Origin: Hydrogenophaga sp.
GTDB lineage: Bacteria; Pseudomonadota; Gammaproteobacteria; Burkholderiales; Burkholderiaceae_C
Length of the DNA: 14,963 bases
Assembly: GCA_020047875.1 (NCBI GenBank)
Contig: JAIFNE010000128.1
Coordinates: 1-14,963, forward strand
Direction: 5' to 3'
The notes below the pieces were generated by a model, which saw only the letters and a list, made by a program, of their open reading frames with translations, had not been told where the DNA came from and made no database searches. This document shows positions 6,729 through 13,926 of the stretch, one piece after another. A program made the position numbers and the translations under genes. Numbering within the stretch: the stretch's first letter is position 1; each line of letters begins with the position of its first letter.

Positions 6729-6734
6729 TACAAT
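6729..6734 (+). promoter_or_regulatory. Probable -10 box (TACAAT) of the RND efflux operon
   Basis: TACAAT differs from the sigma-70 -10 consensus at one position and lies 95 bp before the adaptor start in an otherwise GC-rich region. The -35 region at 17-bp spacing (GTGGCA around 6706-6711) is weak, as expected for a promoter that depends on activation or is normally kept low. The start point would fall at about 6741, inside the palindrome that follows. Confidence 0.45.
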
Positions 6735-6738
6735 TTTT

Positions 6739-6762
6739 GCTAATAACCAATCAGTCATTAGC
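6739..6762. promoter_or_regulatory. 24-bp palindrome, candidate repressor operator
   Basis: Perfect 6-bp outer arms GCTAAT (6739-6744) and ATTAGC (6757-6762) flank an inner part that is also partly symmetric (AC...GT and a central AT), so 9 of 12 base pairs are symmetric. It begins 4 bp after the TACAAT -10 box, covering the expected start point. Size, symmetry and position fit a TetR-family operator, which commonly controls RND efflux genes. No regulator gene is present in the window, so the family is an inference. Confidence 0.5.
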
Positions 6763-6828
6763 GATCCGCTGCGTTCTTGGCGCTGCGCGAGAGCCGCAAC
6801 CGTCAGCCCATCACCACCTCGACATCCC

Positions 6829-7944
6829 ATGAACATGCATTCGATCGTACTGGCCTGTGCGGCTGTGCTCGCCCTGAGCGCCTGCTCCAAGCCCGCGCCG
6901 CCGCAAGAGCCGATCCGCGCCGTCAAGCTGATGACCGCGGGCGCTGTGAGCCTGAACTTGAGCGGTGAGTTTGCGGGCGATGTGCGTGCCCGCAGCGAAT
7001 CCCGGCTGGCGTTCCGTGTTGGCGGCAAGCTGGTGCAGCGGCCCGCCGAGGTGGGTCAGCGGGTGGTTGCGGGAACCTTGCTGGCGCAACTTGATGCCAA
7101 CGATCTCATGCTGGCCAGCCAGGCGGCGCAGGCTCAGGTGAGCGCAGCGCAGACCCAGCGCGATCTGGCTGCGGCCGATCTGAAGCGCTTCACTGACCTG
7201 AAATCGCAAGGTTTCGTCAGCGGGGCCGAAATCGAGCGTCGTCAGGCCAGTCTGCAGGCAGCCGAGGCCAGCCTGCGTCAGGCGCTGGCGCAGGGTTCGG
7301 TGCAGGGCAACCAGGCCAGCTATGCCCGCCTGCTGGCCGATGGCCCGGGGGTGGTGGTGGCGGTGGAGGCCGAGGCGGGTCAGGTGGTGAGCGCGGGCGC
7401 GCCGGTGGTGCGAATCGCCCGCGATGGCGCGCGCGATGTGGTGTTTGCGGTGCCCGAAGACCGCCTGGGCGCGTTGCGCATCGGGCTGGTGGCCCAGGTG
7501 CGGCTGTGGACCACTGCGCCTACCACCGCTGACGCTGCTGCGCCGGCGCTGCAGGGTGTTGTGCGTGAAATCGCCGCCGCGGCAGACCCCGCGACCCGTA
7601 CCTTCCAGGTGCGGCTGGCCCTGCCCGACGCGGCCCGCGCGCCCCTGGGCGCCACCGCGTATGTGACGCTGCCCACGCCCGAGGGCGCGGTGGCGCAGGC
7701 GATCAAGCTGCCCACCAGTGCCCTCATGCACGACACGGCGCAAGGCCCATCGGGCAGCGCGGTCTGGGTGTTCGATGCGGCCAGCAGCACCGTGCAGCAG
7801 CGCGCGGTGGTGGTGGCCGGTGCCGATGGCAACGAGGTGTTTATTGCCAGCGGTCTGAAGCCGGGTGAAGAGGTGGTGGTCGCGGGCGCGCATGTGCTCT
7901 CGACCGGGCAGAAGGTGACCCGTTTCGCCGCCGTGGCGCAGTGA
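6829..7944 (+). CDS. RND efflux periplasmic adaptor (membrane fusion protein), lipoprotein
   Basis: This 371-residue adaptor links an RND pump to an outer-membrane channel. It starts MNMHSIVLACAAVLALSACSKP, a lipoprotein signal with lipobox LSAC and the acylated Cys19. The domains follow in the usual order. The first half of the lipoyl-like barrel is FRVGGKLVQRPAEVGQRVVAG, then comes an alpha-helical hairpin (about residues 90-165, rich in Ala, Gln and Leu). The second lipoyl half is GVVVAVEAEAGQVVSAGAPV, followed by a beta-barrel and a membrane-proximal domain ending ASGLKPGEEVVVAGAHVLSTGQKVT. ATG 6829 is chosen, with ATG 6835 also possible; neither has a strong ribosome site. The pump gene begins 7 nt after its stop, so the two are one operon. 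Confidence 0.92.
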   Translation: MNMHSIVLACAAVLALSACSKPAPPQEPIRAVKLMTAGAVSLNLSGEFAGDVRARSESRLAFRVGGKLVQRPAEVGQRVVAGTLLAQLDANDLMLASQAAQAQVSAAQTQRDLAAADLKRFTDLKSQGFVSGAEIERRQASLQAAEASLRQALAQGSVQGNQASYARLLADGPGVVVAVEAEAGQVVSAGAPVVRIARDGARDVVFAVPEDRLGALRIGLVAQVRLWTTAPTTADAAAPALQGVVREIAAAADPATRTFQVRLALPDAARAPLGATAYVTLPTPEGAVAQAIKLPTSALMHDTAQGPSGSAVWVFDAASSTVQQRAVVVAGADGNEVFIASGLKPGEEVVVAGAHVLSTGQKVTRFAAVAQ

Positions 7945-7951
7945 GGCTGGC

Positions 7952-10900
7952 ATGAGTCACCCAACACCCGAAGGCGCGGATTCGTCCTGGTCGTCGCGCT
8001 TCAACCTGTCGCAGTGGGCGCTTGATCACCAGGCCTTCACCCGGTACCTGATGATCGTGCTGCTGTTCCTGGGCGTGGCCGCGTATTTTCAGCTGGGTCA
8101 GGACGAAGATCCCCCGTTCACCTTCCGCGCCATGGTGGTTCGCGCCTACTGGCCGGGCGCTGACGCGCAGCAGATGGCCGAGCAGGTGGCCGACCGGATC
8201 GAGAAGACGCTGCAGGAAGTGCCCTACGCCGACACCATCCGCAGCTACTCAAAGCCCGGCGAGTCGCTCATCATTTTTCAGCTCAAAGACTCGTCGCCGG
8301 CCGACGAGGTGCCGCAAAGCTGGTACAGCGCGCGCAAGAAGATCGGCGACATGCGCGGCACGCTGCCCCAGGGCGTGGTCGGGCCGTTTTTCAACGACGA
8401 GTTCGGGGATGTGTTCGGCGTCATTTACGCGCTGCAGGGTGAGGGCTTTTCGCCGTCGGAGAAGGAGCAGGTGGCCGATGGCGTGCGCCAGGCTTTGCTG
8501 CGGGTCAAAGACGTGAGCAAGGTCGAGCTGTTTGGCGTGCAGGCGCAAAAGCTCTACGTCGAGATCTCGCAAAAACGCCTCGCGGTGCTGGGGCTCGATC
8601 TGCAGCAGGTGCTGGCCTCGCTGGGTCAGCAAAACGCGATTGAGTCCGCTGGCACGGTGCAGACGCCGCTGGATGCGGTGCAGGTTCGGGTGAGCGGCGC
8701 GTTCAACTCGGTGGAGGAGTTGCGTGCGCTGCCGATCCGGGCCGCCAATGGCCGGCAGCTGCGGCTTGGCGATATCGCCGAGATTGGTCTGGGTTATGTG
8801 GATCCGCCACAGGTGCAGGTGCGCCACAACGGCCAGAGCAGCATTGCGCTGGGCATTTCCATGGCCAAGGGCGGCGACATCATTGCGCTGGGCAAGGCGC
8901 TCAACACCGCGGTGGTAGACATCGAGCGCACGCTGCCAGCGGGCATGCAGCTGGTGCAGGTTCAGGACCAGCCGAGCGCGGTGACGAAGTCGGTCAATGA
9001 ATTCGTGAAGGTGCTGATCGAGGCGGTGCTGATCGTGCTGGCGGTGAGTTTCCTTGCGCTGGGGCTGCACCGGCGCGAGGGCGGGCGCGGCCTGCGGCGC
9101 TACGAGCTGGACATGCGGCCCGGTCTGGTGGTGTTCATCACCATTCCGCTGGTGCTGGCGATCACGTTTCTGGCCATGCAGTACTGGGGCATTGGCCTGC
9201 ACAAAATATCGCTCGGTTCGCTGATCATCGCGCTGGGCCTGCTGGTGGACGACGCCATCATTGCGGTGGAGATGATGGTGCGCAAGCTCGAAGAGGGCTT
9301 CACCATGATGCGTGCGGCCACCTTCACCTGGGAAGCCACCGCCATGCCCATGCTCACCGGCACGCTGATCACCGCGGCCGGCTTTCTGCCGATTGGCCTG
9401 GCCAACTCGACCGTGGGCGAATACACCTTTGCCATTTTTGCGGTGACCGTGATCGCGTTGGTGGTTTCATGGATCGTGGCGGTGATGTTTGTGCCCTATC
9501 TCGGCGTGAAGCTGCTCAAGATCAAACCGCATGTGGGACAGACCGCCGAGGTGTTCGACGGACCCTTTTACGTGCGTTTTCGCGCGCTGGTGAACTGGTG
9601 CGTGCTCCACCGCTGGATCACCATTGGCCTCACGATTGCCACCTTTGTGCTCGGCGTGGTGGGCATGGGCAAGGTGCAGCAGCAGTTCTTCCCCGATTCC
9701 AGCCGGCCGGAAATCATGGTTGACATCTGGCTGCCTGAGGGCGCGAGTTTCGCCGCCACCGACGCTGTGACGCGCCGGGTGGAGGCGCGACTGGCGCAGG
9801 AAGCGGGCGTGAGCAGCGTCACCACCTGGGTGGGCTCGGGCGTGCCGCGGTTTTATTTGCCGTTGGACCAGATTTTTCCGCAGACCAACGTGTCGCAGTT
9901 CATTGTGTTGCCACAGGACCTGAAGACGCGGGAGGCGTTGCGAAAGCGCCTGCCTAACCTGCTGGCGACCGAGTTCCCCGAGGTGCGCGGGCGCGTCAAG
10001 CTGCTGCCCAACGGCCCACCGGTTCCTTACCCGGTGCAGTTCCGGGTGGTCGGATCCGATCCCGCGGTGCTGCGTGGCCTGGCCGATGAGGTCAAAACAG
10101 CGATGCGCCAGAGTGCCAACACGCGCGGTGTGAACGACAACTGGAACGAGTCGGTCAAGGTGCTGCGGCTTGAGGTTGACCAGGCCAAGGCGCGTGCGCT
10201 GGGCGTGTCGAGCCAGTCGATCGCGCAGGCGGCGCGCACCATGCTGATCGGCAGCACGGTGGGCCAGTACCGCGACGGCGACAAGTTGATCGACATCGTG
10301 TTGCGTCAGCCCTTGGAAGAGCGCGATGCCCTCAGCCGCCTGGCCAACGCCTACCTCCCCACCGCCAGCGGCCAGAGCATTCCGCTGACACAGATTGCTC
10401 AGCCGACATTTGGCTGGGAGCCGGGCGTGATCTGGCGCGAAAACCGCAACTATGCGATCACGGTCCAGGCCGACGTGGCCGAGGGCCTGCAGGGCGCCAC
10501 CGTCACCGCCGAGCTGTTGCCGGCCATGAACGCCATCAGCGCTGGGTGGGCCGAGCGCGGCCTGGCGGGTTACCGGGTGGAGGTGGCCGGGGCGGTGGCG
10601 GAGAGCAGCAAGGGTTCGTCGTCGATCGCCGCCGGTGTGCCGCTGATGCTGTTCATCGTTTTCACCCTGTTGATGATCCAGCTCCAGAGCTTCAGCCGCT
10701 CGCTGCTGGTGTTTCTGACCGGGCCGCTGGGCCTGGCTGGTGTGGCGGGTGCGCTGCTGCTGCTCAACCGGCCGTTCGGCTTCGTGGCCTTGCTGGGCGT
10801 GATCGCCCTCATGGGGATGATCCAGCGCAACTCGGTGATCCTGATCGACCAGATCGAGCAGGACCGCCGCCGTGGCGTGCCCGCCTGGGACGCGATCGTG

Positions 10901-11110
10901 GAGGCCGCGGTGCGCCGCATGCGCCCCATCGTACTGACCGCGGCGGCTGCGGTGCTGGCCATGATTCCGCTGTCGCGCAGCGTCTTCTGGGGTCCGATGG
11001 CGGTGGCCATCATGGGCGGTTTGATTGTGGCCACCGTGCTCACCCTGCTGGCATTGCCGGCCATGTACGCGGCGTGGTTCCGGGTGCAGCGCGAGCCGGC
11101 TGCTGCCTGA
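7952..11110 (+). CDS. RND efflux pump permease (AcrB-like)
   Basis: This 1052-residue inner-membrane pump exports substrates using the proton gradient; its length is normal for hydrophobe/amphiphile RND pumps. The start at 7952 has GAGG overlapping the adaptor stop with 5-nt spacing. It shows the internal duplication of the family: TM1 (FTRYLMIVLLFLGVAAYFQL), a large periplasmic loop, and TM2-6 (about residues 350-510). TM4 is GLLVDDAIIAVEMM, with the proton-relay Asp433 and Asp434. A second periplasmic loop and TM8-12 follow from about residue 893. The TM10 motif is MIQRNSVILIDQ, with Arg959 where AcrB has Lys940. No outer-membrane partner gene follows. The substrate is unknown. Confidence 0.95.
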   Translation: MSHPTPEGADSSWSSRFNLSQWALDHQAFTRYLMIVLLFLGVAAYFQLGQDEDPPFTFRAMVVRAYWPGADAQQMAEQVADRIEKTLQEVPYADTIRSYSKPGESLIIFQLKDSSPADEVPQSWYSARKKIGDMRGTLPQGVVGPFFNDEFGDVFGVIYALQGEGFSPSEKEQVADGVRQALLRVKDVSKVELFGVQAQKLYVEISQKRLAVLGLDLQQVLASLGQQNAIESAGTVQTPLDAVQVRVSGAFNSVEELRALPIRAANGRQLRLGDIAEIGLGYVDPPQVQVRHNGQSSIALGISMAKGGDIIALGKALNTAVVDIERTLPAGMQLVQVQDQPSAVTKSVNEFVKVLIEAVLIVLAVSFLALGLHRREGGRGLRRYELDMRPGLVVFITIPLVLAITFLAMQYWGIGLHKISLGSLIIALGLLVDDAIIAVEMMVRKLEEGFTMMRAATFTWEATAMPMLTGTLITAAGFLPIGLANSTVGEYTFAIFAVTVIALVVSWIVAVMFVPYLGVKLLKIKPHVGQTAEVFDGPFYVRFRALVNWCVLHRWITIGLTIATFVLGVVGMGKVQQQFFPDSSRPEIMVDIWLPEGASFAATDAVTRRVEARLAQEAGVSSVTTWVGSGVPRFYLPLDQIFPQTNVSQFIVLPQDLKTREALRKRLPNLLATEFPEVRGRVKLLPNGPPVPYPVQFRVVGSDPAVLRGLADEVKTAMRQSANTRGVNDNWNESVKVLRLEVDQAKARALGVSSQSIAQAARTMLIGSTVGQYRDGDKLIDIVLRQPLEERDALSRLANAYLPTASGQSIPLTQIAQPTFGWEPGVIWRENRNYAITVQADVAEGLQGATVTAELLPAMNAISAGWAERGLAGYRVEVAGAVAESSKGSSSIAAGVPLMLFIVFTLLMIQLQSFSRSLLVFLTGPLGLAGVAGALLLLNRPFGFVALLGVIALMGMIQRNSVILIDQIEQDRRRGVPAWDAIVEAAVRRMRPIVLTAAAAVLAMIPLSRSVFWGPMAVAIMGGLIVATVLTLLALPAMYAAWFRVQREPAAA

Positions 11111-11298
11111 AATTCCGGGGCAGGGTGTGATTCAGGTGTTTCTGTCGCGTGGCGGTGACTCGGTTGCGTCGCACCAGCACCGTCTGCCCCACCGAAGCCC
11201 TGCGGCCTGTCCTTTGTAGGCGGCGCAGCGTCACTGGGTCAAACCCACCCGCCGGGTTGGCGCTGCATCATCCTTTTCCCCTCTATCCGAATGCCACC
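11111..11298. other. Spacer between the RND pump and the aminotransferase
   Basis: This 188-bp spacer has several GC-rich inverted repeats, for example AACCC/GGGTT around 11244-11260 and GGGGCAG near 11116 with CTGCCCC near 11186. None is followed by a T-run, so no intrinsic terminator is called. I see no clear promoter or ribosome site for the aminotransferase. Confidence 0.4.
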
Positions 11299-12663
11299 AT
11301 GAACGCCAGCCCTTCCGAAGCTACCGTGTCTGTGGATGCCACCCGCGTCTTTCACCGCCAGTTGCACCAGCGGCTGCCGGTGGCTGTCAGCGGTCGGGGC
11401 ATCACGCTCACCGACGCCGCCGGCAACACCTACCTCGACGCTTCGGGCGGCGCTGCGGTGTCCTGCCTGGGTCACGGCCATCCCGACGTGATCGCTGCCA
11501 TGCACGAACAGATCGACCGTCTGGCCTATGCCCACACCAGCTTCTTCACCACCGCGGTGGCCGAAGAGCTTGCTGACCTGTTGATCGAAACCGCGCCCGC
11601 GGGCATGAGCCACGTCTATTTCGTCAGCGGCGGCTCGGAGGCGGTGGAGGCGGCTCTGAAGATGGCGCGACAGTATTTCGTCGAAATCGGTCAGCCGCAG
11701 CGCCGGCATTTCATCGCCCGGCGCCAGAGCTATCACGGCAACACGCTGGGTGCGCTCGCGGTGGGCGGCAACGAATGGAGGCGGGCACAGTTCAAGCCGC
11801 TGCTGATCGACGTCACCCACGTATCCCCCTGCTACGAATACCGCGACCGACGCGACGACGAGACCGCCGAGCAATACGGCCAGCGCCTGGTGGCCGAGTT
11901 GTCGGCGGCGATCGACCAGCTGGGCGGGGAAAACGTGATGGCGTTCGTGGCCGAAACCATCGGCGGCGCCACCGCTGGCGTGCTCACGCCTGTGCCCGGC
12001 TATTTCAAGGGCGTGCGAGAACTGTGCGATCGCCATGGCATCCTGCTGATTCTGGACGAGGTGATGTGCGGCATGGGCCGCAGTGGCAGCCTGCACGCCT
12101 GCGAACAGGAGGGCGTTGCGCCCGACCTGCTCACCATCGCCAAGGGTCTGGGCGGCGGCTATCAGCCCATTGGCGCGGTGCTGGCACACCGCAAGCTGGT
12201 GGAGGTGTTCCGTCAGGGCAGCGGGCTGTTCCAGCACGGGCACACCTATTTGGGGCATGCGGTGGCCTGTGCGGCCGCGCTGGCGGTGCAACGGGTGATC
12301 CAGCGCGACGGCTTGCTGGCCCAGGTGCGCCAGCGCGGCCTGGCGTTGCAAGGGCTGCTGAAGCAGGCGTTGGGCGAGCACCCGCACGTGGGCGATATTC
12401 GCGGCCGCGGGCTCTTCTGGGGCATCGAGCTGGTGGCCGAGCGCGCCAGCAAACAATGGTTCGACCCGGCGCGCAAGCTTCACGCGCAACTCAAACGCGC
12501 CGCGATGGCCGAGGGGCTGATGGTCTACCCCATGGGTGGCACGGTCGACGGGCGCTGCGGCGACCATGTGTTGCTTGCGCCCCCCTTTGTTGCCACTGAG
12601 GATGAGCTGACGCAGGTCGTCGACCGGCTGCGCCGCGCGATCGACGTCGTCATCGCCGGGTGA
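11299..12663 (+). CDS. Class III pyridoxal-phosphate aminotransferase (omega-aminotransferase type)
   Basis: This 454-residue fold-type I PLP enzyme moves an amino group between a terminal amine or amino acid and a keto acid. Signatures are YLDASGGAAVSCLGHGHPDV near the N-terminus, YFVSGGSEAVEAALKMARQY (phosphate-binding loop, about residues 107-126), and LLILDEVMCGMGRSG with Asp253 contacting the pyridine nitrogen. LLTIAKGLGGGYQPIGAV carries the Schiff-base Lys282, and HGHTYLGHAVACAAALAV also fits the family. The frame is open back to 11149, but the family-like part begins after the ATG at 11299, so I start there; no strong ribosome site is visible. The substrate cannot be assigned (beta-alanine/GABA/diamine-type enzymes look alike at this level). 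A TAXI-TRAP uptake system lies downstream on the same strand after 161 bp. Confidence 0.9.
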   Translation: MNASPSEATVSVDATRVFHRQLHQRLPVAVSGRGITLTDAAGNTYLDASGGAAVSCLGHGHPDVIAAMHEQIDRLAYAHTSFFTTAVAEELADLLIETAPAGMSHVYFVSGGSEAVEAALKMARQYFVEIGQPQRRHFIARRQSYHGNTLGALAVGGNEWRRAQFKPLLIDVTHVSPCYEYRDRRDDETAEQYGQRLVAELSAAIDQLGGENVMAFVAETIGGATAGVLTPVPGYFKGVRELCDRHGILLILDEVMCGMGRSGSLHACEQEGVAPDLLTIAKGLGGGYQPIGAVLAHRKLVEVFRQGSGLFQHGHTYLGHAVACAAALAVQRVIQRDGLLAQVRQRGLALQGLLKQALGEHPHVGDIRGRGLFWGIELVAERASKQWFDPARKLHAQLKRAAMAEGLMVYPMGGTVDGRCGDHVLLAPPFVATEDELTQVVDRLRRAIDVVIAG

Positions 12664-12824
12664 GCGGAGGTCATGCGCAATTCGCATAACTTCGGTGGGT
12701 TACCACTTAGCCGTTGCTCGCAGGCGGGCACTCGTCTTCGTTTACGATCCACGCGCTTTGCACCGGCCATCAAGGCCACTTTTGTTAAACACCCAACGTA
12801 GTACCCCTACAGGAGATTCACTGC
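12664..12824 (+). promoter_or_regulatory. Upstream region of the TAXI binding-protein gene
   Basis: This 161-bp spacer contains a strong ribosome site AGGAGA (12811-12816), 8 nt before the ATG at 12825. It also has a short palindrome with arms ATGCG (12673-12677) and CGCAT (12683-12687), a possible operator. No well-spaced -35/-10 pair is convincing. The good ribosome site fits the high expression typical of periplasmic binding proteins. Confidence 0.45.
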
Positions 12825-13799
12825 ATGAAGAAGTTGTCCGCTTGCATTTCGGCCGTTGCCGCTGCTGCCGCCCTGATGGCGCCGGTGTCCAGCGTCCAGG
12901 CTCAGCAGAAGTTCATGACCATCGGCACCGGTGGCGTGACGGGCGTGTACTACGCGGCCGGTGGCGCCATCTGCCGACTGGTGAACAAGGACCGTGCGCA
13001 GCACGGTTTCCGCTGCACGGTGGAATCCACAGGCGGCTCGGTGGCCAACATCAACACCATCAACGCCGGTGACATGGACTTCGGCGTTGCCCAGTCCGAT
13101 GCCCAGTTCAACGCGTTCAAGGGCGTCAAAGCGTTTGACGGCAAGGCCGTGTCCGATCTGCGGTCGGTTTTCTCGCTTCACGCAGAGCCGCTGAACTTGA
13201 TGGTGCGAAAAGAGTCAGGCATCAAGAGCCTGGCAGACCTCAAGGGCAAGCGCGTCAACATCGGCAACCCTGGTTCGGGTACCCGCTCCTCGGTGGACGA
13301 GATGTTGGCCGCCGCTGGCATCAAGAACAGCGACTTTTCCGCTGCTGCCGAGCTCAAGGCTGACGAGCATGGCGCCGCGCTGTGCGACAACAAGATCGAC
13401 GCCTTCTTCTTCGTGGTGGGCCACCCCAACGCCAGCCTCCAGGACCCCGCCACCACCTGCGGCGCCCAGCTGGTGAGCATCACCGGCCCGGCGATTGACA
13501 AGCTGGTGTCCGCCAATGCGTACTACGCCAAGGCCACTATCCCGGCCAACATGTACAAGGGCAACACTCAGGCCACCCAGACCTACGGCGTTCTGGGCAC
13601 CTTCGTGACCTCGGCCAAGCAGTCCGACGAGATGGTCTACACCCTGGTCAAGGCGGTGTTTGAAAACTTCGAAGAGTTCAAGAAGCTGCACCCCGCGCTG
13701 GCGAACCTGAGCACCGCGAACATGATCTCCAACGGTCTGTCGGCGCCGCTGCACCCCGGTGCGGTCAAGTACTACAAGGAAAAGGGCTGGATCAAGTAA
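12825..13799 (+). CDS. TAXI-family TRAP transporter periplasmic solute-binding protein
   Basis: This 324-residue periplasmic protein captures the solute for the fused permease encoded just downstream. Residues 1-26 are a Sec signal peptide (MKKLSACISAV...SSVQA, cleavage before QQ). The mature protein opens KFMTIGTGGVTGVYYAAGGAICRLVN, the glycine-rich binding-site start characteristic of TAXI proteins, which share the glutamate-binding-like fold. CTVESTGGSVANINTINAGDMDFGVAQSD follows, then LADLKGKRVNIGNPGSGTRSSVDEML and KIDAFFFVVGHPNA. The length matches the family. The ligand is unknown; characterised TAXI systems are few and include glutamate uptake. A perfect ribosome site fixes the start. 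A strong terminator separates it from the permease gene. Confidence 0.95.
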   Translation: MKKLSACISAVAAAAALMAPVSSVQAQQKFMTIGTGGVTGVYYAAGGAICRLVNKDRAQHGFRCTVESTGGSVANINTINAGDMDFGVAQSDAQFNAFKGVKAFDGKAVSDLRSVFSLHAEPLNLMVRKESGIKSLADLKGKRVNIGNPGSGTRSSVDEMLAAAGIKNSDFSAAAELKADEHGAALCDNKIDAFFFVVGHPNASLQDPATTCGAQLVSITGPAIDKLVSANAYYAKATIPANMYKGNTQATQTYGVLGTFVTSAKQSDEMVYTLVKAVFENFEEFKKLHPALANLSTANMISNGLSAPLHPGAVKYYKEKGWIK

Positions 13800-13817
13800 T
13801 CCACCACGCCCTTGGTC

Positions 13818-13859
13818 ACCACCCCATGCGCGGTCTCCGCCCATGGGGTGGTTTGTTTT
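13818..13859 (+). terminator. Strong intrinsic terminator between the TAXI gene and the TRAP permease gene
   Basis: An 11-bp perfect stem (ACCACCCCATG at 13818-13828 with CATGGGGTGGT at 13842-13852) continues past one mismatch into GCGG/CCGC around a TCT loop, then runs into TTTGTTTT. It starts 18 nt after the TAXI stop and ends 67 nt before the permease ATG. It should stop most transcripts after the binding-protein gene, with readthrough feeding the permease. Confidence 0.9.
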
Positions 13860-13926
13860 CAGCTGCCCCTGTGTGGGGCGCAGCAAAATCCGCATCCCAG
13901 GCCGCTGAAGGCCGTGGAGCCCTTTC

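Larger units (their letters stand above)
6595..6828. other. Divergent intergenic region between hpnC and the RND operon
   Basis: These 234 bp carry the RND promoter/operator candidates listed separately (6729-6762) and must also hold the hpnC promoter. The part next to hpnC (6595-6700) is unusually rich in G and T on the plus strand. No gene is supported here, although several short antisense frames are open. Confidence 0.55.

Noticed and set aside
11240..11262. Possible terminator after the RND pump (AACCC/GGGTT inverted repeat)
   Set aside because: The stem is only 5 bp and no T-run follows on either strand.
11239..12687. 482-residue minus-strand open frame opposite the aminotransferase
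   Set aside because: The plus-strand frame carries all PLP-enzyme motifs including the Schiff-base Lys; the minus-strand translation is a His/Gln/Arg-rich shadow.
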